From: Mesorhizobium sp. AR10
GTDB taxonomy: Bacteria; Pseudomonadota; Alphaproteobacteria; Rhizobiales; Rhizobiaceae
Assembly (NCBI RefSeq): GCF_024746795.1
Contig: NZ_CP080524.1
Span: 3,946,001-4,010,000 of the forward strand
Direction: 5' to 3'
DNA: 64,000 bases
Shown here: positions 55,603-64,000 of the stretch, in pieces
How positions within the stretch are numbered: the first letter of the stretch is position 1
Layout of the letters: every line of letters starts with the position of its first letter
Notes under the pieces: generated by a model
What the model was told of the DNA's origin: nothing
The model's database searches: none
What the model saw: only the letters and a program-made list of their open reading frames with translations
Position numbers and translations under genes: made by a program

Positions 55603-56436
55603 ATGGCACTGAAAAAATTCAACCCAGTAACGCCGAGCACCCGCCAGCTGGTCATCGTCGACCGCTCGGGCCTCTACAAGGGCAAGCCCGTCAAGGGCCT
55701 GACCGAAGGCCTGACCAAGTCGGGCGGCCGCAACAACTACGGTCGCATCACGGCTCGCTTCATCGGCGGCGGTCACAAGCGTTCGTACCGCATCATCGAC
55801 TTCAAGCGCCGCAAGTTCGACGTCGTCGGCACGGTCGAGCGTATTGAGTACGATCCGAACCGCACCGCCTTCATCGCGCTGATCAAGTACGACGATGGCG
55901 AGCTGTCCTACATCATCGCCCCGCAGCGTCTGGCTCCCGGCGACAAGATCGTGGCCGGCGAATCGGTCGACGTGAAGCCGGGCAATGCGATGCCGCTGGC
56001 CTCGATGCCGGTCGGCACGATCGTCCACAACATCGAGCTGAAGCCGGGCAAGGGCGCCCAGGTTGCCCGTTCTGCCGGCGGCTATGGCCAGCTGGTCGGT
56101 CGTGACCAGGGCATGGCCATCCTGCGCCTCAACTCTGGTGAGCAGCGCGTCGTGCACGGTTCGTGCATGGCCACTGTCGGCGCTGTGTCCAATCCGGACC
56201 ACGGCAACATCAATGACGGCAAGGCCGGTCGCACCGTCTGGCGTGGCAAGCGCCCGCACAATCGCGGCGTGACCATGAACCCGGTCGACCATCCACACGG
56301 CGGCGGCGAAGGCCGCACCTCGGGTGGCCGCCATCCGGTTTCGCCCTGGGGCAAGCCGACCAAGGGCAAGAAGACGCGGTCCAACAAGGCGACCGACAAG
56401 TTCATCCTGCGCTCGCGCCATCAGCGCAAGAGCTAA
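55603..56436 (+). CDS. rplB: 50S ribosomal protein L2
   Basis: A 277-aa protein near the peptidyl-transferase centre. The catalytic-site histidine region reads [20 protein letters not shown]; rRNA-binding segments include [20 protein letters not shown]. Full length; the start [15 protein letters not shown] has AGGA upstream. Confidence 0.99.
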   Translation: MALKKFNPVTPSTRQLVIVDRSGLYKGKPVKGLTEGLTKSGGRNNYGRITARFIGGGHKRSYRIIDFKRRKFDVVGTVERIEYDPNRTAFIALIKYDDGELSYIIAPQRLAPGDKIVAGESVDVKPGNAMPLASMPVGTIVHNIELKPGKGAQVARSAGGYGQLVGRDQGMAILRLNSGEQRVVHGSCMATVGAVSNPDHGNINDGKAGRTVWRGKRPHNRGVTMNPVDHPHGGGEGRTSGGRHPVSPWGKPTKGKKTRSNKATDKFILRSRHQRKS

Positions 56437-56452
56437 GAAGAGGTAACGCCAA

Positions 56453-56731
56453 GTGACTCGTTCGATTTGGAAAGGCCCCTTCATTGACGGCTACCTTCTC
56501 AAGAAGGTGGACAAGGTTCGTGAAGGTGGTCGCAATGAGGTGATCAAGATGTGGAGCCGTCGCTCCACCATCCTGCCGCAGTTCGTCGGCTTCACCTTCG
56601 GTGTCTACAACGGCCAGAAGCATGTTCCCGTTTCGGTGAACGAGGACATGGTCGGTCACAAGTTCGGTGAATTCGCTCCGACCCGGACCTATTACGGTCA
56701 CGGCGCGGATAAGAAGGCGAAGAGGAAATAA
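56453..56731 (+). CDS. rpsS: 30S ribosomal protein S19
   Basis: A 92-aa head protein beginning with GTG at 56453 and reading [17 protein letters not shown]. Conserved [20 protein letters not shown] and [19 protein letters not shown] precedes the GTG by about 8 nt; no ATG fits the conserved N-terminus. Confidence 0.98.
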   Translation: MTRSIWKGPFIDGYLLKKVDKVREGGRNEVIKMWSRRSTILPQFVGFTFGVYNGQKHVPVSVNEDMVGHKFGEFAPTRTYYGHGADKKAKRK

Positions 56732-56733
56732 TC

Positions 56734-57123
56734 ATGGGCAAGGCCAAAGCTCCGCGCAGGCTTGCTGACAACGAAGCGCGCGCCGTATTGCGCACGATCC
56801 GTATCAGCCCGCAGAAGCTGAACCTCGTTGCCGCGCTGATCCGCGGCAAGAAGGTCGCGACAGCGCTTTCCGACCTCGAATTCTCGGCCAAGCGGATTTC
56901 CGGCACGGTCAAGAAGACGCTGGAATCGGCGATCGCCAACGCGGAAAACAACCACGACCTCGACGTCGATGCGCTGATCGTGGCGGAAGCCTATGTCGGC
57001 AAGTCGATCGTCATGAAGCGGTTCCATGCCCGTGGCCGTGGTCGCGCCAGCCGTATCGAGAAGCCGTTCTCGCACCTCACGATCGTCGTTCGTGAAGTCG
57101 AAGAAAAAGGGGAGGCCGCATAA
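56734..57123 (+). CDS. rplV: 50S ribosomal protein L22
   Basis: A 129-aa protein whose beta hairpin ([20 protein letters not shown]) lines the exit tunnel and contacts macrolides. No deletion is seen in the hairpin. Two bp after rpsS; its stop overlaps the rpsC start by 1 nt (TAATG). Confidence 0.98.
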   Translation: MGKAKAPRRLADNEARAVLRTIRISPQKLNLVAALIRGKKVATALSDLEFSAKRISGTVKKTLESAIANAENNHDLDVDALIVAEAYVGKSIVMKRFHARGRGRASRIEKPFSHLTIVVREVEEKGEAA

Positions 57124-57851
57124 TGGGCCAGAAAGTCAATCCGATCGGTCTGCGCCTCGGCATCAACCGCACCTGGGATTCGCGCTGGTTCGCGAACACC
57201 GGCGAGTACGGGAAGCTGTTGCACGAGGACATCAAGATCCGCAAGTATCTTGAGAAGGAACTCAAGCAGGCTGCGATTTCGAAGGTCGTAATCGAGCGTC
57301 CGCACAAGAAGTGCCGCGTCACCATCCATGCGGCACGCCCGGGTCTGATCATCGGCAAGAAGGGCGCCGACATCGAGAAGCTTCGCAAGAAGCTGATGGA
57401 GATGACGAAGTCCGAGACGCACCTCAACATCGTCGAAGTGCGCAAGCCCGAGATCGACGCGACCCTGGTCGCTCAGTCGATCGCCCAGCAGCTCGAGCGC
57501 CGCATCGCGTTCCGTCGCGCCATGAAGCGCGCCGTGCAGTCGGCGATGCGCCTCGGTGCCGAAGGCATCCGCATCAACTGCGCCGGCCGTCTCGGCGGCG
57601 CCGAGATTGCGCGCATGGAATGGTACCGCGAAGGCCGCGTGCCGCTGCATACGCTGCGCGCCGATGTCGACTACGGCACGGCCGAGGCGCATACGGCGTA
57701 CGGCATCTGCGGCGTCAAGGTCTGGGTGTTCAAGGGCGAGATCCTCGAGCATGACCCAATGGCTTCGGAGCGCCGCGCCACCGAAGGCGATCATGCGCAT
57801 GGCGGTGGTGGTGGTGAGCGCGAACGCGGCCGCCGTCGCGAAAACGCGTAA
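57123..57851 (+). CDS. rpsC: 30S ribosomal protein S3
   Basis: A 242-aa mRNA-entry protein. The KH domain is [20 protein letters not shown]; the C-terminal domain has [20 protein letters not shown]. The C-terminal Gly/Arg-rich tail ([17 protein letters not shown]) is typical of Rhizobiales. Confidence 0.98.
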   Translation: MGQKVNPIGLRLGINRTWDSRWFANTGEYGKLLHEDIKIRKYLEKELKQAAISKVVIERPHKKCRVTIHAARPGLIIGKKGADIEKLRKKLMEMTKSETHLNIVEVRKPEIDATLVAQSIAQQLERRIAFRRAMKRAVQSAMRLGAEGIRINCAGRLGGAEIARMEWYREGRVPLHTLRADVDYGTAEAHTAYGICGVKVWVFKGEILEHDPMASERRATEGDHAHGGGGGERERGRRRENA

Positions 57852-57878
57852 GACATTTGAGAATTTGGAGTTAGAACG

Positions 57879-58292
57879 ATGCTGCAGCCAAAGCGCACAA
57901 AGTTCCGCAAGCAGTTCAAGGGCCGCATCCATGGTACCGCCAAGGGCGGCACCAACCTGGATTTCGGTGGTTTCGGGCTGAAGGCGCTTGAGCCGAACCG
58001 CGTCACCGCACGTGAGATCGAGGCGGCCCGCCGCGCGATCACTCGCGAGATGAAGCGCGCCGGCCGTGTCTGGATCCGTATTTTCCCGGACGTGCCGGTC
58101 ACTTCGAAGCCGACCGAAGTCCGCATGGGTAAGGGCAAGGGCGCGGTCGACTACTGGGCGGCGCGCGTCAAGCCGGGCCGCATCATGTTCGAGATCGACG
58201 GCGTCAACGAGGAAACGGCCCGTGAGGCGTTGCGTCTCGGCGCGGCCAAGCTCTCGGTCAAGACGCGCTTCGTGCAGCGCATCGCAGAATAA
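57879..58292 (+). CDS. rplP: 50S ribosomal protein L16
   Basis: A 137-aa protein at the A-site tRNA elbow. Starts [20 protein letters not shown] and contains the arginine substrate of the YcfD/L16 hydroxylase region ([20 protein letters not shown]). Standard length. Confidence 0.98.
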   Translation: MLQPKRTKFRKQFKGRIHGTAKGGTNLDFGGFGLKALEPNRVTAREIEAARRAITREMKRAGRVWIRIFPDVPVTSKPTEVRMGKGKGAVDYWAARVKPGRIMFEIDGVNEETAREALRLGAAKLSVKTRFVQRIAE

Positions 58293-58305
58293 GGACGGGC
58301 TGATC

Positions 58306-58506
58306 ATGAAAGCCGAAGACATCCGGACCAAGACCCAGGACCAGCTGACCGACGACCTGGCCAGCCTGAAGAAGGAGCAGTTCAACCTGCGCTTCCAGAA
58401 GGCCACCGGCCAGCTCGAGAAGACCGCGCGCGTGAGGCAGGTCCGCAAGGACATTGCGCGTATCAAGACCATCGCTGCGGAAAAGTCCGCGGCCAAGAAG
58501 GCTTAA
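58306..58506 (+). CDS. rpmC: 50S ribosomal protein L29
   Basis: A 66-aa two-helix protein at the tunnel exit. [20 protein letters not shown] and [20 protein letters not shown] are diagnostic. The ATG at 58306 was chosen; the longer open frame upstream overlaps rplP and is not conserved. Confidence 0.97.
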   Translation: MKAEDIRTKTQDQLTDDLASLKKEQFNLRFQKATGQLEKTARVRQVRKDIARIKTIAAEKSAAKKA

Positions 58507-58517
58507 GGACGAAAACC

Positions 58518-58757
58518 ATGCCAAAGCGCATTCTGCAGGGCACCGTCGTCAGCGACAAGAACGAGAAGACGGTTGTCGTCAAGGTCGAACGGCGCTTCAC
58601 GCATCCCGTGATGAAGAAGACCGTGCGCATGACCAAGAAGTACAAGGCGCACGACGAGAACAACGCCCACAAGGTTGGCGATCAGGTGTTCATCCAGGAA
58701 TCGAAGCCGATTTCCAAGGACAAGCGCTGGATCGTCGTATCCTCGGATCAGGCGTAA
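58518..58757 (+). CDS. rpsQ: 30S ribosomal protein S17
   Basis: A 79-aa OB-fold protein. [20 protein letters not shown] and [20 protein letters not shown] match the family. A 72-bp gap with a GC-rich hairpin (ggggcttcgagcccgtccc region) separates it from rplN, the usual S10/spc boundary. Confidence 0.98.
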   Translation: MPKRILQGTVVSDKNEKTVVVKVERRFTHPVMKKTVRMTKKYKAHDENNAHKVGDQVFIQESKPISKDKRWIVVSSDQA

Positions 58758-58829
58758 ACAAACGAATTTTGGACAGACCGGGGAGGGGCTTCGAGCCCGT
58801 CCCGCTAGAAGAGAAGAAGGCGGCCAGTC

Positions 58830-59198
58830 ATGATTCAGATGCAAACAAACCTCGACGTCGCGGATAATTCCGGCGCCCGTCGTGTCATGTGCATCAAGGT
58901 GCTGGGCGGCTCGAAGCGGAAATACGCTTCCGTGGGCGACATCATCGTGGTGTCGATCAAGGAAGCCATCCCGCGCGGCCGCGTGAAGAAGGGCGATGTG
59001 ATGAAGGCGGTCGTGGTTCGCACGGCCAAGGACATCCGCCGCCCGGACGGCAGCGTGATCCGTTTCGACAAGAACGCAGCCGTTCTCGTCGACAACAAGA
59101 AAGAGCCGATCGGCACGCGTATCTTCGGACCGGTTCCGCGCGAACTCCGCGCCAAGAACCACATGAAGATCATCTCGCTCGCGCCTGAAGTGCTGTAA
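58830..59198 (+). CDS. rplN: 50S ribosomal protein L14
   Basis: A 122-aa protein at the subunit interface. [40 protein letters not shown] and the ending ISLAPEVL are all canonical. First gene of the spc cluster; AAGGCGG precedes the ATG. Confidence 0.99.
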   Translation: MIQMQTNLDVADNSGARRVMCIKVLGGSKRKYASVGDIIVVSIKEAIPRGRVKKGDVMKAVVVRTAKDIRRPDGSVIRFDKNAAVLVDNKKEPIGTRIFGPVPRELRAKNHMKIISLAPEVL

Positions 59199-59210
59199 GG
59201 AGCCGGACCA

Positions 59211-59525
59211 ATGCAGAAGATTAGAAAAGGCGACAAGGTCGTCGTGCTGGCCGGCAAGGACAAGGGCCGTTCGGGCGAAGTCCTCTCGGTACAGCCGAAG
59301 GAAGACACCGCGCTGGTGCGCGGCGTCAACATGATCCGTCGTCACCAGAAGCAGTCCCAGTCCCAAGAGGGCGGGATCATCACCAAGGAAGCGCCGATCC
59401 AGCTGTCGAACATCGCGCTGGCCGACCCCAAGGATGGCAAGCCGACCCGCGTCGGTTTCATCTTCCAGAAGGACGGCAAGAAGGTGCGCGTCGCCAAGCG
59501 CTCGGGAGAAGTCATCAATGGCTAA
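59211..59525 (+). CDS. rplX: 50S ribosomal protein L24
   Basis: A 104-aa KOW-domain assembly initiator. [20 protein letters not shown] is the KOW motif; [20 protein letters not shown] follows. Its last 8 nt overlap the rplE start, implying coupled translation. Confidence 0.98.
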   Translation: MQKIRKGDKVVVLAGKDKGRSGEVLSVQPKEDTALVRGVNMIRRHQKQSQSQEGGIITKEAPIQLSNIALADPKDGKPTRVGFIFQKDGKKVRVAKRSGEVING

Positions 59526-60117
59526 GGCTCAAACCACGAAGCCCAAGGCTGAAAGCAAGCAGTCCAAGGCCCAGAACACGCCGCGTCTCAAGCAGGTCTA
59601 CAACGAGACCATCCGCAAGGCGCTGCAGGAGCAGTTCGGCTACGACAATGAGATGCAGGTTCCGCGCATCGACAAGATCGTGCTGAACATGGGCGTTGGC
59701 GAAGCGACTGGCGATTCGAAGAAGCCTTCGATCGCAGCGGAAGACCTGGCGATGATCGCCGGCCAGAAGGCCGTCGTCACCCGCGCCCGCAACTCGATCG
59801 CCGGCTTCAAGGTCCGCGAGAAGATGCCGATCGGCGCCAAGGTCACGCTGCGCAAGGAACGCATGTACGAGTTCCTCGACCGTCTCGTGAACATCGCGCT
59901 GCCGCGCGTCCGCGACTTCCGCGGACTGAATCCGAAGAGCTTCGATGGCCGTGGCAACTATGCCATGGGCATTAAGGAACACATCGTGTTCCCGGAGATC
60001 AACTACGACAAGGTTGATCAGATCTGGGGCATGGACGTCATCGTTTGTACGACTGCGAAGACGGACGACGAAGCCAGGGCATTGCTCAAGGCCTTCAACT
60101 TCCCCTTCCGCCAGTAA
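59518..60117 (+). CDS. rplE: 50S ribosomal protein L5
   Basis: A 199-aa 5S-rRNA-binding protein. The N-terminal Lys/Gln-rich extension ([20 protein letters not shown]) is longer than in E. coli; the core begins [20 protein letters not shown] and includes [17 protein letters not shown] and [19 protein letters not shown]. The ATG at 59518 lies inside the rplX end. Confidence 0.98.
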   Translation: MAKAQTTKPKAESKQSKAQNTPRLKQVYNETIRKALQEQFGYDNEMQVPRIDKIVLNMGVGEATGDSKKPSIAAEDLAMIAGQKAVVTRARNSIAGFKVREKMPIGAKVTLRKERMYEFLDRLVNIALPRVRDFRGLNPKSFDGRGNYAMGIKEHIVFPEINYDKVDQIWGMDVIVCTTAKTDDEARALLKAFNFPFRQ

Positions 60118-60144
60118 CGGCAGCGAGAAAAGGAAAAATCTGAA

Positions 60145-60450
60145 ATGGCAAAGACCAGCTCAGTCGAGAAGAACAACAGGCGCCGCAAGCTTGTGGACCA
60201 GTACGCTGCAAGGCGTAAGGCCCTCAAGGCGATCATCATGGATCAGTCCAAGCCGATGGAGGAGCGCTTCCGCGCCCAGCTGAAGCTTGCGGCGATGCCG
60301 CGCAACTCGGCCAAGATCCGCATCCGTAACCGCTGCGAAGTCACCGGACGTCCGCGTGCCTACTATCGCAAGCTCAAAGTATCGCGCATCGCGCTCCGTG
60401 ATCTCGGCAATAACGGCCAGATCCCGGGCCTGGTCAAGTCGAGCTGGTAA
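60145..60450 (+). CDS. rpsN: 30S ribosomal protein S14
   Basis: A 101-aa S14 of the long, zinc-free type: [20 protein letters not shown] has no CxxC pair. Ends [11 protein letters not shown]. The ATG at 60145 follows AAAGGAAAAATCTGA. Confidence 0.98.
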   Translation: MAKTSSVEKNNRRRKLVDQYAARRKALKAIIMDQSKPMEERFRAQLKLAAMPRNSAKIRIRNRCEVTGRPRAYYRKLKVSRIALRDLGNNGQIPGLVKSSW

Positions 60451-60462
60451 GGAGGACATAAC

Positions 60463-60861
60463 ATGTCATTGAGCGATCCTCTCGGCGATATGCTGACCCG
60501 CATCCGCAACGCCTATGGCCGCAAGAAGTCGAGCGTTTCGACGCCGGCGTCGCGCCTGCGTACCCGCGTCCTCGACGTGCTGAAGGCTGAAGGCTATATC
60601 CGCGACTACAGCCAGACCGACTTCGACAACGGCAAGTCCGAAATCGAGATCGAGCTGAAGTATTTCGACGGAGCGCCGGTCGTGCGCGAAATCGCCCGTG
60701 TCTCGAAGCCGGGCCGTCGCGTCTACGTTTCGGCCAAGTCGATCCCGCACGTCGCCAACGGCCTCGGCATCGCCATCCTTTCGACACCGAAGGGCGTGAT
60801 GGCCGACCACGAAGCACGCGAACAGAATGTCGGCGGCGAAATCCTCTGCCAGATTTTCTAA
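60463..60861 (+). CDS. rpsH: 30S ribosomal protein S8
   Basis: A 132-aa 16S-rRNA binder and, in E. coli, repressor of the spc operon. [20 protein letters not shown] and the ending [17 protein letters not shown] segment ([20 protein letters not shown]) are family-typical. The 96-bp gap after it is unusual for this operon and holds an inserted palindrome. Confidence 0.98.
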   Translation: MSLSDPLGDMLTRIRNAYGRKKSSVSTPASRLRTRVLDVLKAEGYIRDYSQTDFDNGKSEIEIELKYFDGAPVVREIARVSKPGRRVYVSAKSIPHVANGLGIAILSTPKGVMADHEAREQNVGGEILCQIF

Positions 60862-60868
60862 TTCGGCA

Positions 60869-60913
60869 GCGTGATCCCGAAAAGTGGAATCCGGTTTTCG
60901 GGCAAGATCACGC
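60869..60913. repeat. Rhizobial palindromic repeat inside the spc operon
   Basis: The outer arms GCGTGATC and GATCACGC and inner arms CCGAAAA and TTTTCGG form a near-perfect 45-bp hairpin between rpsH and rplF. The motif gatcccgaaaagtgg-n-ccggttttcg is a widely dispersed intergenic repeat of Rhizobiales, as I recall. No T-run follows, so it is not a terminator. Confidence 0.8.
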
Positions 60914-60957
60914 TCGAAACAGAGACCTGAAACAAGAGAAGTGACGAGGACAACAAA

Positions 60958-61491
60958 ATGTCTCGTATTGGAAAGAAACCCGTTTCGCTGCCCCAGGGCG
61001 TGACCGCGACCGTCAACGGCCAGACCGTGACGGCGAAGGGCCCCAAGGGCGAGCTGAAGTTTGTGGTGAACGAAGAAGTGCTGGTCAAGATGGAAGGCAG
61101 CGAGATCGCTGTCCAGCCGCGCGACCAGACCAAGACCGCCCGCTCCAAGTGGGGCATGTCGCGCACGCAGATCGTCAACATCCTGCAAGGCGTCAAGGAC
61201 GGTTTTGAAAAGAAGCTTGAGATCACCGGCGTCGGCTATCGCGCCGCCATGCAGGGCAAGAACCTGCAGCTGGCGCTTGGCTTCAGCCATGACGTCGTCT
61301 ACGAGACGCCGGCCGGTATCACCATCACCGTGCCGAAGCCGACGGAGATCACCGTGACCGGCATCGACAAGCAGATGGTCGGCCAGGTCGCCGCCGAGAT
61401 CCGCGAGTATCGCGGTCCCGAGCCCTACAAGGGCAAGGGCGTCCGCTATGCCGGCGAGAAGATCGTCCGCAAGGAAGGCAAGAAGAAGTAA
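60958..61491 (+). CDS. rplF: 50S ribosomal protein L6
   Basis: A 177-aa two-domain protein near the sarcin-ricin loop. [20 protein letters not shown] and the C-terminal [20 protein letters not shown] are diagnostic. Its upstream gap carries the palindromic repeat at 60869-60913. The ATG follows GAGGACAACAAA. Confidence 0.98.
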   Translation: MSRIGKKPVSLPQGVTATVNGQTVTAKGPKGELKFVVNEEVLVKMEGSEIAVQPRDQTKTARSKWGMSRTQIVNILQGVKDGFEKKLEITGVGYRAAMQGKNLQLALGFSHDVVYETPAGITITVPKPTEITVTGIDKQMVGQVAAEIREYRGPEPYKGKGVRYAGEKIVRKEGKKK

Positions 61492-61578
61492 TTGTAACGC
61501 CGCGGGGAGCGGTCGCGGGAGGCGCTTTCGCCTACCGCATATGGCGGCCCCCGTTTTTTGAAGGCAAGGAAGACTATC

Positions 61579-61938
61579 ATGGGTACCAAGGAATCCACGC
61601 AGCGCCGCGCGCAGCGCGTTCGCCGCCAGATCAAGAAGGTCGCCGGCGACCGCCCGCGTTTGTCCGTTCACCGCACGTCGAAGAACATCTACGTGCAGGT
61701 CATCGACGACGCCAAGGGCCACACCATCGCCGCCGCCTCGACGCTCGAGAAGGACCTCAAGGGTTCGCTCAAGACCGGCGCTGACACCGCGGCTGCGGCT
61801 GCGATCGGCAAGCTGATCGCCGAGCGTGCTTCGAAGGCCGGCGTCAAGGAAGTCGTCTTCGACCGTGGCGCCTACATCTACCACGGCCGCGTCAAGGCGC
61901 TGGCTGAAGCTGCCCGTGAAGGCGGTCTTAGCTTCTAA
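61579..61938 (+). CDS. rplR: 50S ribosomal protein L18
   Basis: A 119-aa 5S-rRNA-binding protein. [40 protein letters not shown] and the ending [19 protein letters not shown] are canonical. The ATG at 61579 follows AAGGAAGACTATC. Confidence 0.98.
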   Translation: MGTKESTQRRAQRVRRQIKKVAGDRPRLSVHRTSKNIYVQVIDDAKGHTIAAASTLEKDLKGSLKTGADTAAAAAIGKLIAERASKAGVKEVVFDRGAYIYHGRVKALAEAAREGGLSF

Positions 61939-62018
61939 AAACTTTCGCCCCCGGTAACCCACAGAGGTGCCGGATCTTATCAGCAACCGTGCTTCCGGAA
62001 AAAAACAAGGAACAGGAT

Positions 62019-62582
62019 ATGGCACAGGAACGTAGGGATGGCGGCCGCGGCCGTGATCGCGAAGAGCGCGACGACGGCATGGTGGACAAGCTCGTCCACA
62101 TCAACCGCGTCGCCAAGGTCGTCAAGGGCGGCCGTCGCTTCGGTTTTGCAGCACTCGTCGTCGTCGGCGACCAGAAGGGCCGCGTCGGCTTTGGTCACGG
62201 CAAGGCGCGCGAAGTGCCTGAGGCGATCCGCAAGGCGACCGAATCGGCAAAGCGCGACATGATCTTCGTGCCGCTGCGCTCGGGTCGCACGCTGCACCAC
62301 GACGTCGAAGGACGCTGGGGCGCGGGACGCGTTCTGCTGCGCGCTGCCAAGCAAGGTACCGGCATCATCGCCGGCGGCCCGATGCGCGCCGTCTTCGAGA
62401 CGCTCGGCATGCATGACGTGGTTGCCAAGTCGATGGGTTCGTCGAACCCGTACAACATGGTTCGCGCCACTTTCGACGCGCTGAAGAGCCAGATGCATCC
62501 CAAGGATGTGGCTGCTGCGCGCGGCATCAAGTATTCGACCCTTCAGGCCCGGCGCGGCACCGCCGTTGCGGCTGAAGAATAG
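62019..62582 (+). CDS. rpsE: 30S ribosomal protein S5
   Basis: A 187-aa protein of the 30S accuracy centre. [20 protein letters not shown] and the spectinomycin-loop region [20 protein letters not shown] appear wild-type; [20 protein letters not shown] follows. The ATG at 62019 has CAGGATAT upstream. Confidence 0.98.
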   Translation: MAQERRDGGRGRDREERDDGMVDKLVHINRVAKVVKGGRRFGFAALVVVGDQKGRVGFGHGKAREVPEAIRKATESAKRDMIFVPLRSGRTLHHDVEGRWGAGRVLLRAAKQGTGIIAGGPMRAVFETLGMHDVVAKSMGSSNPYNMVRATFDALKSQMHPKDVAAARGIKYSTLQARRGTAVAAEE

Positions 62583-62606
62583 TCGATCTGACCAGGGATT
62601 TTGACC

Positions 62607-62831
62607 ATGGCCAAGAAAGCAACCAAGACCGTCACCGTTGAGCAGATCGGTTCGCCGATCCGCCGGCCGAAGGAGCAGCGGGCAACGCTGGTCGGCCTCG
62701 GCCTCAACAAGATGCACAAGCAGCGCACGTTGGAGGACACTCCTTCCGTGCGCGGCATGATCGCTGCCGTCGCAGCATCTCGTCCGCGTCGTGGACGAGG
62801 GCTGAGCAAAAGCGCAGGAGAACCCAGATGA
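62607..62831 (+). CDS. rpmD: 50S ribosomal protein L30 with frameshifted C-terminus
   Basis: Residues 1-55 are normal rhizobial L30 ([20 protein letters not shown] ... [11 protein letters not shown]). After Val55 the reading frame gives an Arg-rich tail to 74 aa, while the next frame encodes the family's usual ending [10 protein letters not shown] followed by TGA at 62803-62805. This is explained by one extra base around 62771-62772 (GTC-G-CAG instead of GTC-CAG). With the insertion the stop falls at 62829-62831 and overlaps the rplO start; without it L30 would be 65 aa. Sequencing error or a real variant cannot be told apart here. Confidence 0.9.
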   Translation: MAKKATKTVTVEQIGSPIRRPKEQRATLVGLGLNKMHKQRTLEDTPSVRGMIAAVAASRPRRGRGLSKSAGEPR

Positions 62832-63301
62832 AACTCAACGATCTGCGTGACAAGGACGGCGCGACGCATTCCAAGAAGCGTCTCGGCCGTGGCATTGGCT
62901 CCGGCTCGGGCAAGACCGCCGGTCGCGGCGTCAAGGGCCAGAAGGCGCGCTCCGGCGTTGCCATCAACGGCTTCGAGGGTGGCCAGATGCCGCTCTACCG
63001 GCGCCTGCCGAAGCGCGGCTTCAACAACATCTTTGCGAAGAGCTTCACCGTCGTGTCGCTGGCTCGCATCCAGGTTGCGCTCGACGCCAAGAAGCTCGAT
63101 GCCAAGGCGACCGTGACCGCCGAAGCGCTGGTTGCGGCCGGCGTCATCCGCCGCGTCAAGGACGGCGTGCGCATCCTCTCCGACGGTGACATCAAGGCGA
63201 AGCTCACCTTCGACGTTGCCGGCGCCTCCAAGGCTGCGATCGAGAAGATCGAAAAGGCCGGCGGTTCGGTCAAGCTGCCGGAAAAGGCAGCCGCCGAGTA
63301 A
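62828..63301 (+). CDS. rplO: 50S ribosomal protein L15
   Basis: A 157-aa protein of late 50S assembly. [20 protein letters not shown], the Gly-rich [20 protein letters not shown] and [19 protein letters not shown] are diagnostic. The ribosome site GCAGGAG lies 8 nt before the ATG, so translation does not depend on the overlap with the shifted rpmD frame. Confidence 0.98.
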   Translation: MKLNDLRDKDGATHSKKRLGRGIGSGSGKTAGRGVKGQKARSGVAINGFEGGQMPLYRRLPKRGFNNIFAKSFTVVSLARIQVALDAKKLDAKATVTAEALVAAGVIRRVKDGVRILSDGDIKAKLTFDVAGASKAAIEKIEKAGGSVKLPEKAAAE

Positions 63302-63494
63302 CAGCAATTTGAAGCGCGATCGGCAAAGATGGTCCCCCGTTTTTGCCTTCGATCGCGCTTTGATCCAACCAATGTGGCGGCCGCGTCAACGCGGCCGCTT
63401 GCATGTTTGCAGTCCGGAGCTTATCTCGTGAGCTTCGGTGACACGCGCCGCCTGAGCTGCGGGCCATTGAGCGCGACCAAGCGGAGAATCAGGC
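63302..63494 (+). promoter_or_regulatory. rplO-secY gap with two hairpins
   Basis: A 193-bp gap. An outer inverted repeat pairs AAGCGCGATCG (63312 region) with CGATCGCGCTT (63350 region), and a second stem, GCGGCCGCG tcaa CGCGGCCGC, spans 63377-63398. Neither has a proper T-run; they may adjust secY expression relative to the ribosomal genes. Confidence 0.5.
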
Positions 63495-64000
63495 ATGGCT
63501 TCGGCTGCTGAACAACTAGCCTCGAATCTGAATTTCTCGGCCTTCGCCAAGGCGGAGGACCTGAAGAAGCGCATCTGGTTCACGATCGGCGCGTTGCTCG
63601 TCTACCGCCTCGGCACCTATATCCCGCTGCCCGGCATCAATCCTGACGCCTTCGCCCAGGCCTTCAATTCGCAGAGCAAGGGCGTGCTCGGCATGTTCAA
63701 CATGTTTGCCGGCGGCGCCGTGCAGCGCATGGCGATCTTTGCCCTCGGCATCATGCCCTACATCTCGGCCTCCATCATCATGCAGCTGATGACCTCGGTC
63801 ATCCCGTCGCTGGAAGCGCTGAAGAAGGAAGGCGAGCAAGGCCGCAAGATCATCAACCAGTACACGCGCTACGGCACCGTGCTGCTGGCGCTGGTCCAGG
63901 CCTATGGCATTTCGGTCGGACTTGAGGGCGGCAACGGCATCGTCAGCGATCCCGGCGTGTTCTTCCGCATCTCGACCATCGTCACGCTGGTCGGCGGCAC
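63495..64000 (+). CDS. secY: Preprotein translocase subunit SecY (partial, cut by window end)
   Basis: The first about 168 residues of the channel protein. MASAAEQLASNLNFSAFAKA, then the first transmembrane region (RIWFTIGALLVYRLGTYIPL), the plug segment (GVLGMFNMFAGGAVQRMAIF) and ALGIMPYISASIIMQLMTSV. The ATG at 63495 matches the conserved N-terminus. The gene continues beyond base 64000. Confidence 0.97.
   Translation, partial: MASAAEQLASNLNFSAFAKAEDLKKRIWFTIGALLVYRLGTYIPLPGINPDAFAQAFNSQSKGVLGMFNMFAGGAVQRMAIFALGIMPYISASIIMQLMTSVIPSLEALKKEGEQGRKIINQYTRYGTVLLALVQAYGISVGLEGGNGIVSDPGVFFRISTIVTLVGG

Overview
The window looks like a chromosome segment of a high-GC alphaproteobacterium of the order Rhizobiales, most likely Mesorhizobium or a close relative. 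The evidence is the sequence of the ribosomal proteins, RpoB (1378 aa) and RpoC, a BA14K-type small protein, a DUF982 protein, and several palindromic intergenic repeats of rhizobial type. No rRNA gene or CRISPR array is present.

Layout. (1) 1-3.2 kb: an ABC-transporter periplasmic binding protein diverging from a TetR-type regulator over a two-copy operator-like palindrome, then a DUF2569-like membrane protein and a cupin protein. (2) 3279-18971: a 15.7-kb integrated element bounded by a 19-bp direct repeat that forms the 3' end of a tRNA-Thr(UGU) gene. The tyrosine integrase lies next to the tRNA, and repeated GGTGTACC boxes lie inside both ends. Cargo: a serine resolvase beside an iteron-like array of CTAGTGG repeats, a leftward block of unrecognised small genes, a leftward cluster of five overlapping small genes (three of them paralogues), an OLD-family ATPase/TOPRIM nuclease, an SRAP-domain protein, an HNH protein and an MltR-like protein. 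No terminase, portal, relaxase or conjugation gene was recognised. (3) 19-28.3 kb: small membrane/BA14K proteins, a YbaK-type deacylase, an IclR regulator diverging from the glyoxylate-to-glycerate genes gcl-hyi-glxR, rlmB, tRNA-Tyr, tRNA-Gly and a DMT-family exporter. (4) 28.6-33 kb: tuf copy 1, a tandem ClpP-like periplasmic protein, a truncated haemoglobin, a DUF457-like membrane protein and tRNA-Trp. (5) 33.4-45.5 kb: secE-nusG-rplKA-rplJL-rpoBC. (6) 45.6-48.8 kb: an O-methyltransferase facing a three-gene leftward set (hypothetical, cysteine-synthase-like, Gfo/Idh/MocA oxidoreductase). (7) 49.2-64 kb: the str, S10 and spc clusters, rpsL-rpsG-fusA-tuf(copy 2)-rpsJ through rplO and the start of secY, which is cut by the window end.

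How the genes work together. Regions 4, 5 and 7 are the core transcription and translation block. Hairpins in the rplL-rpoB and rpoB-rpoC gaps probably tune polymerase-subunit expression. Gcl, Hyi and GlxR form one pathway under the divergent IclR protein. The element is the accessory part of the window; its OLD/SRAP/HNH group suggests DNA processing or defence, but that is inference.

Most notable observations: a probable 1-nt insertion in rpmD that replaces the conserved C-terminus of L30; the complete att/arm-site architecture of the element; the iteron-like array; a possible frameshift or uncommon start joining two element genes; a ClpP-like tandem protein whose second domain has lost its serine; and a rhizobial palindrome inserted inside the spc operon.
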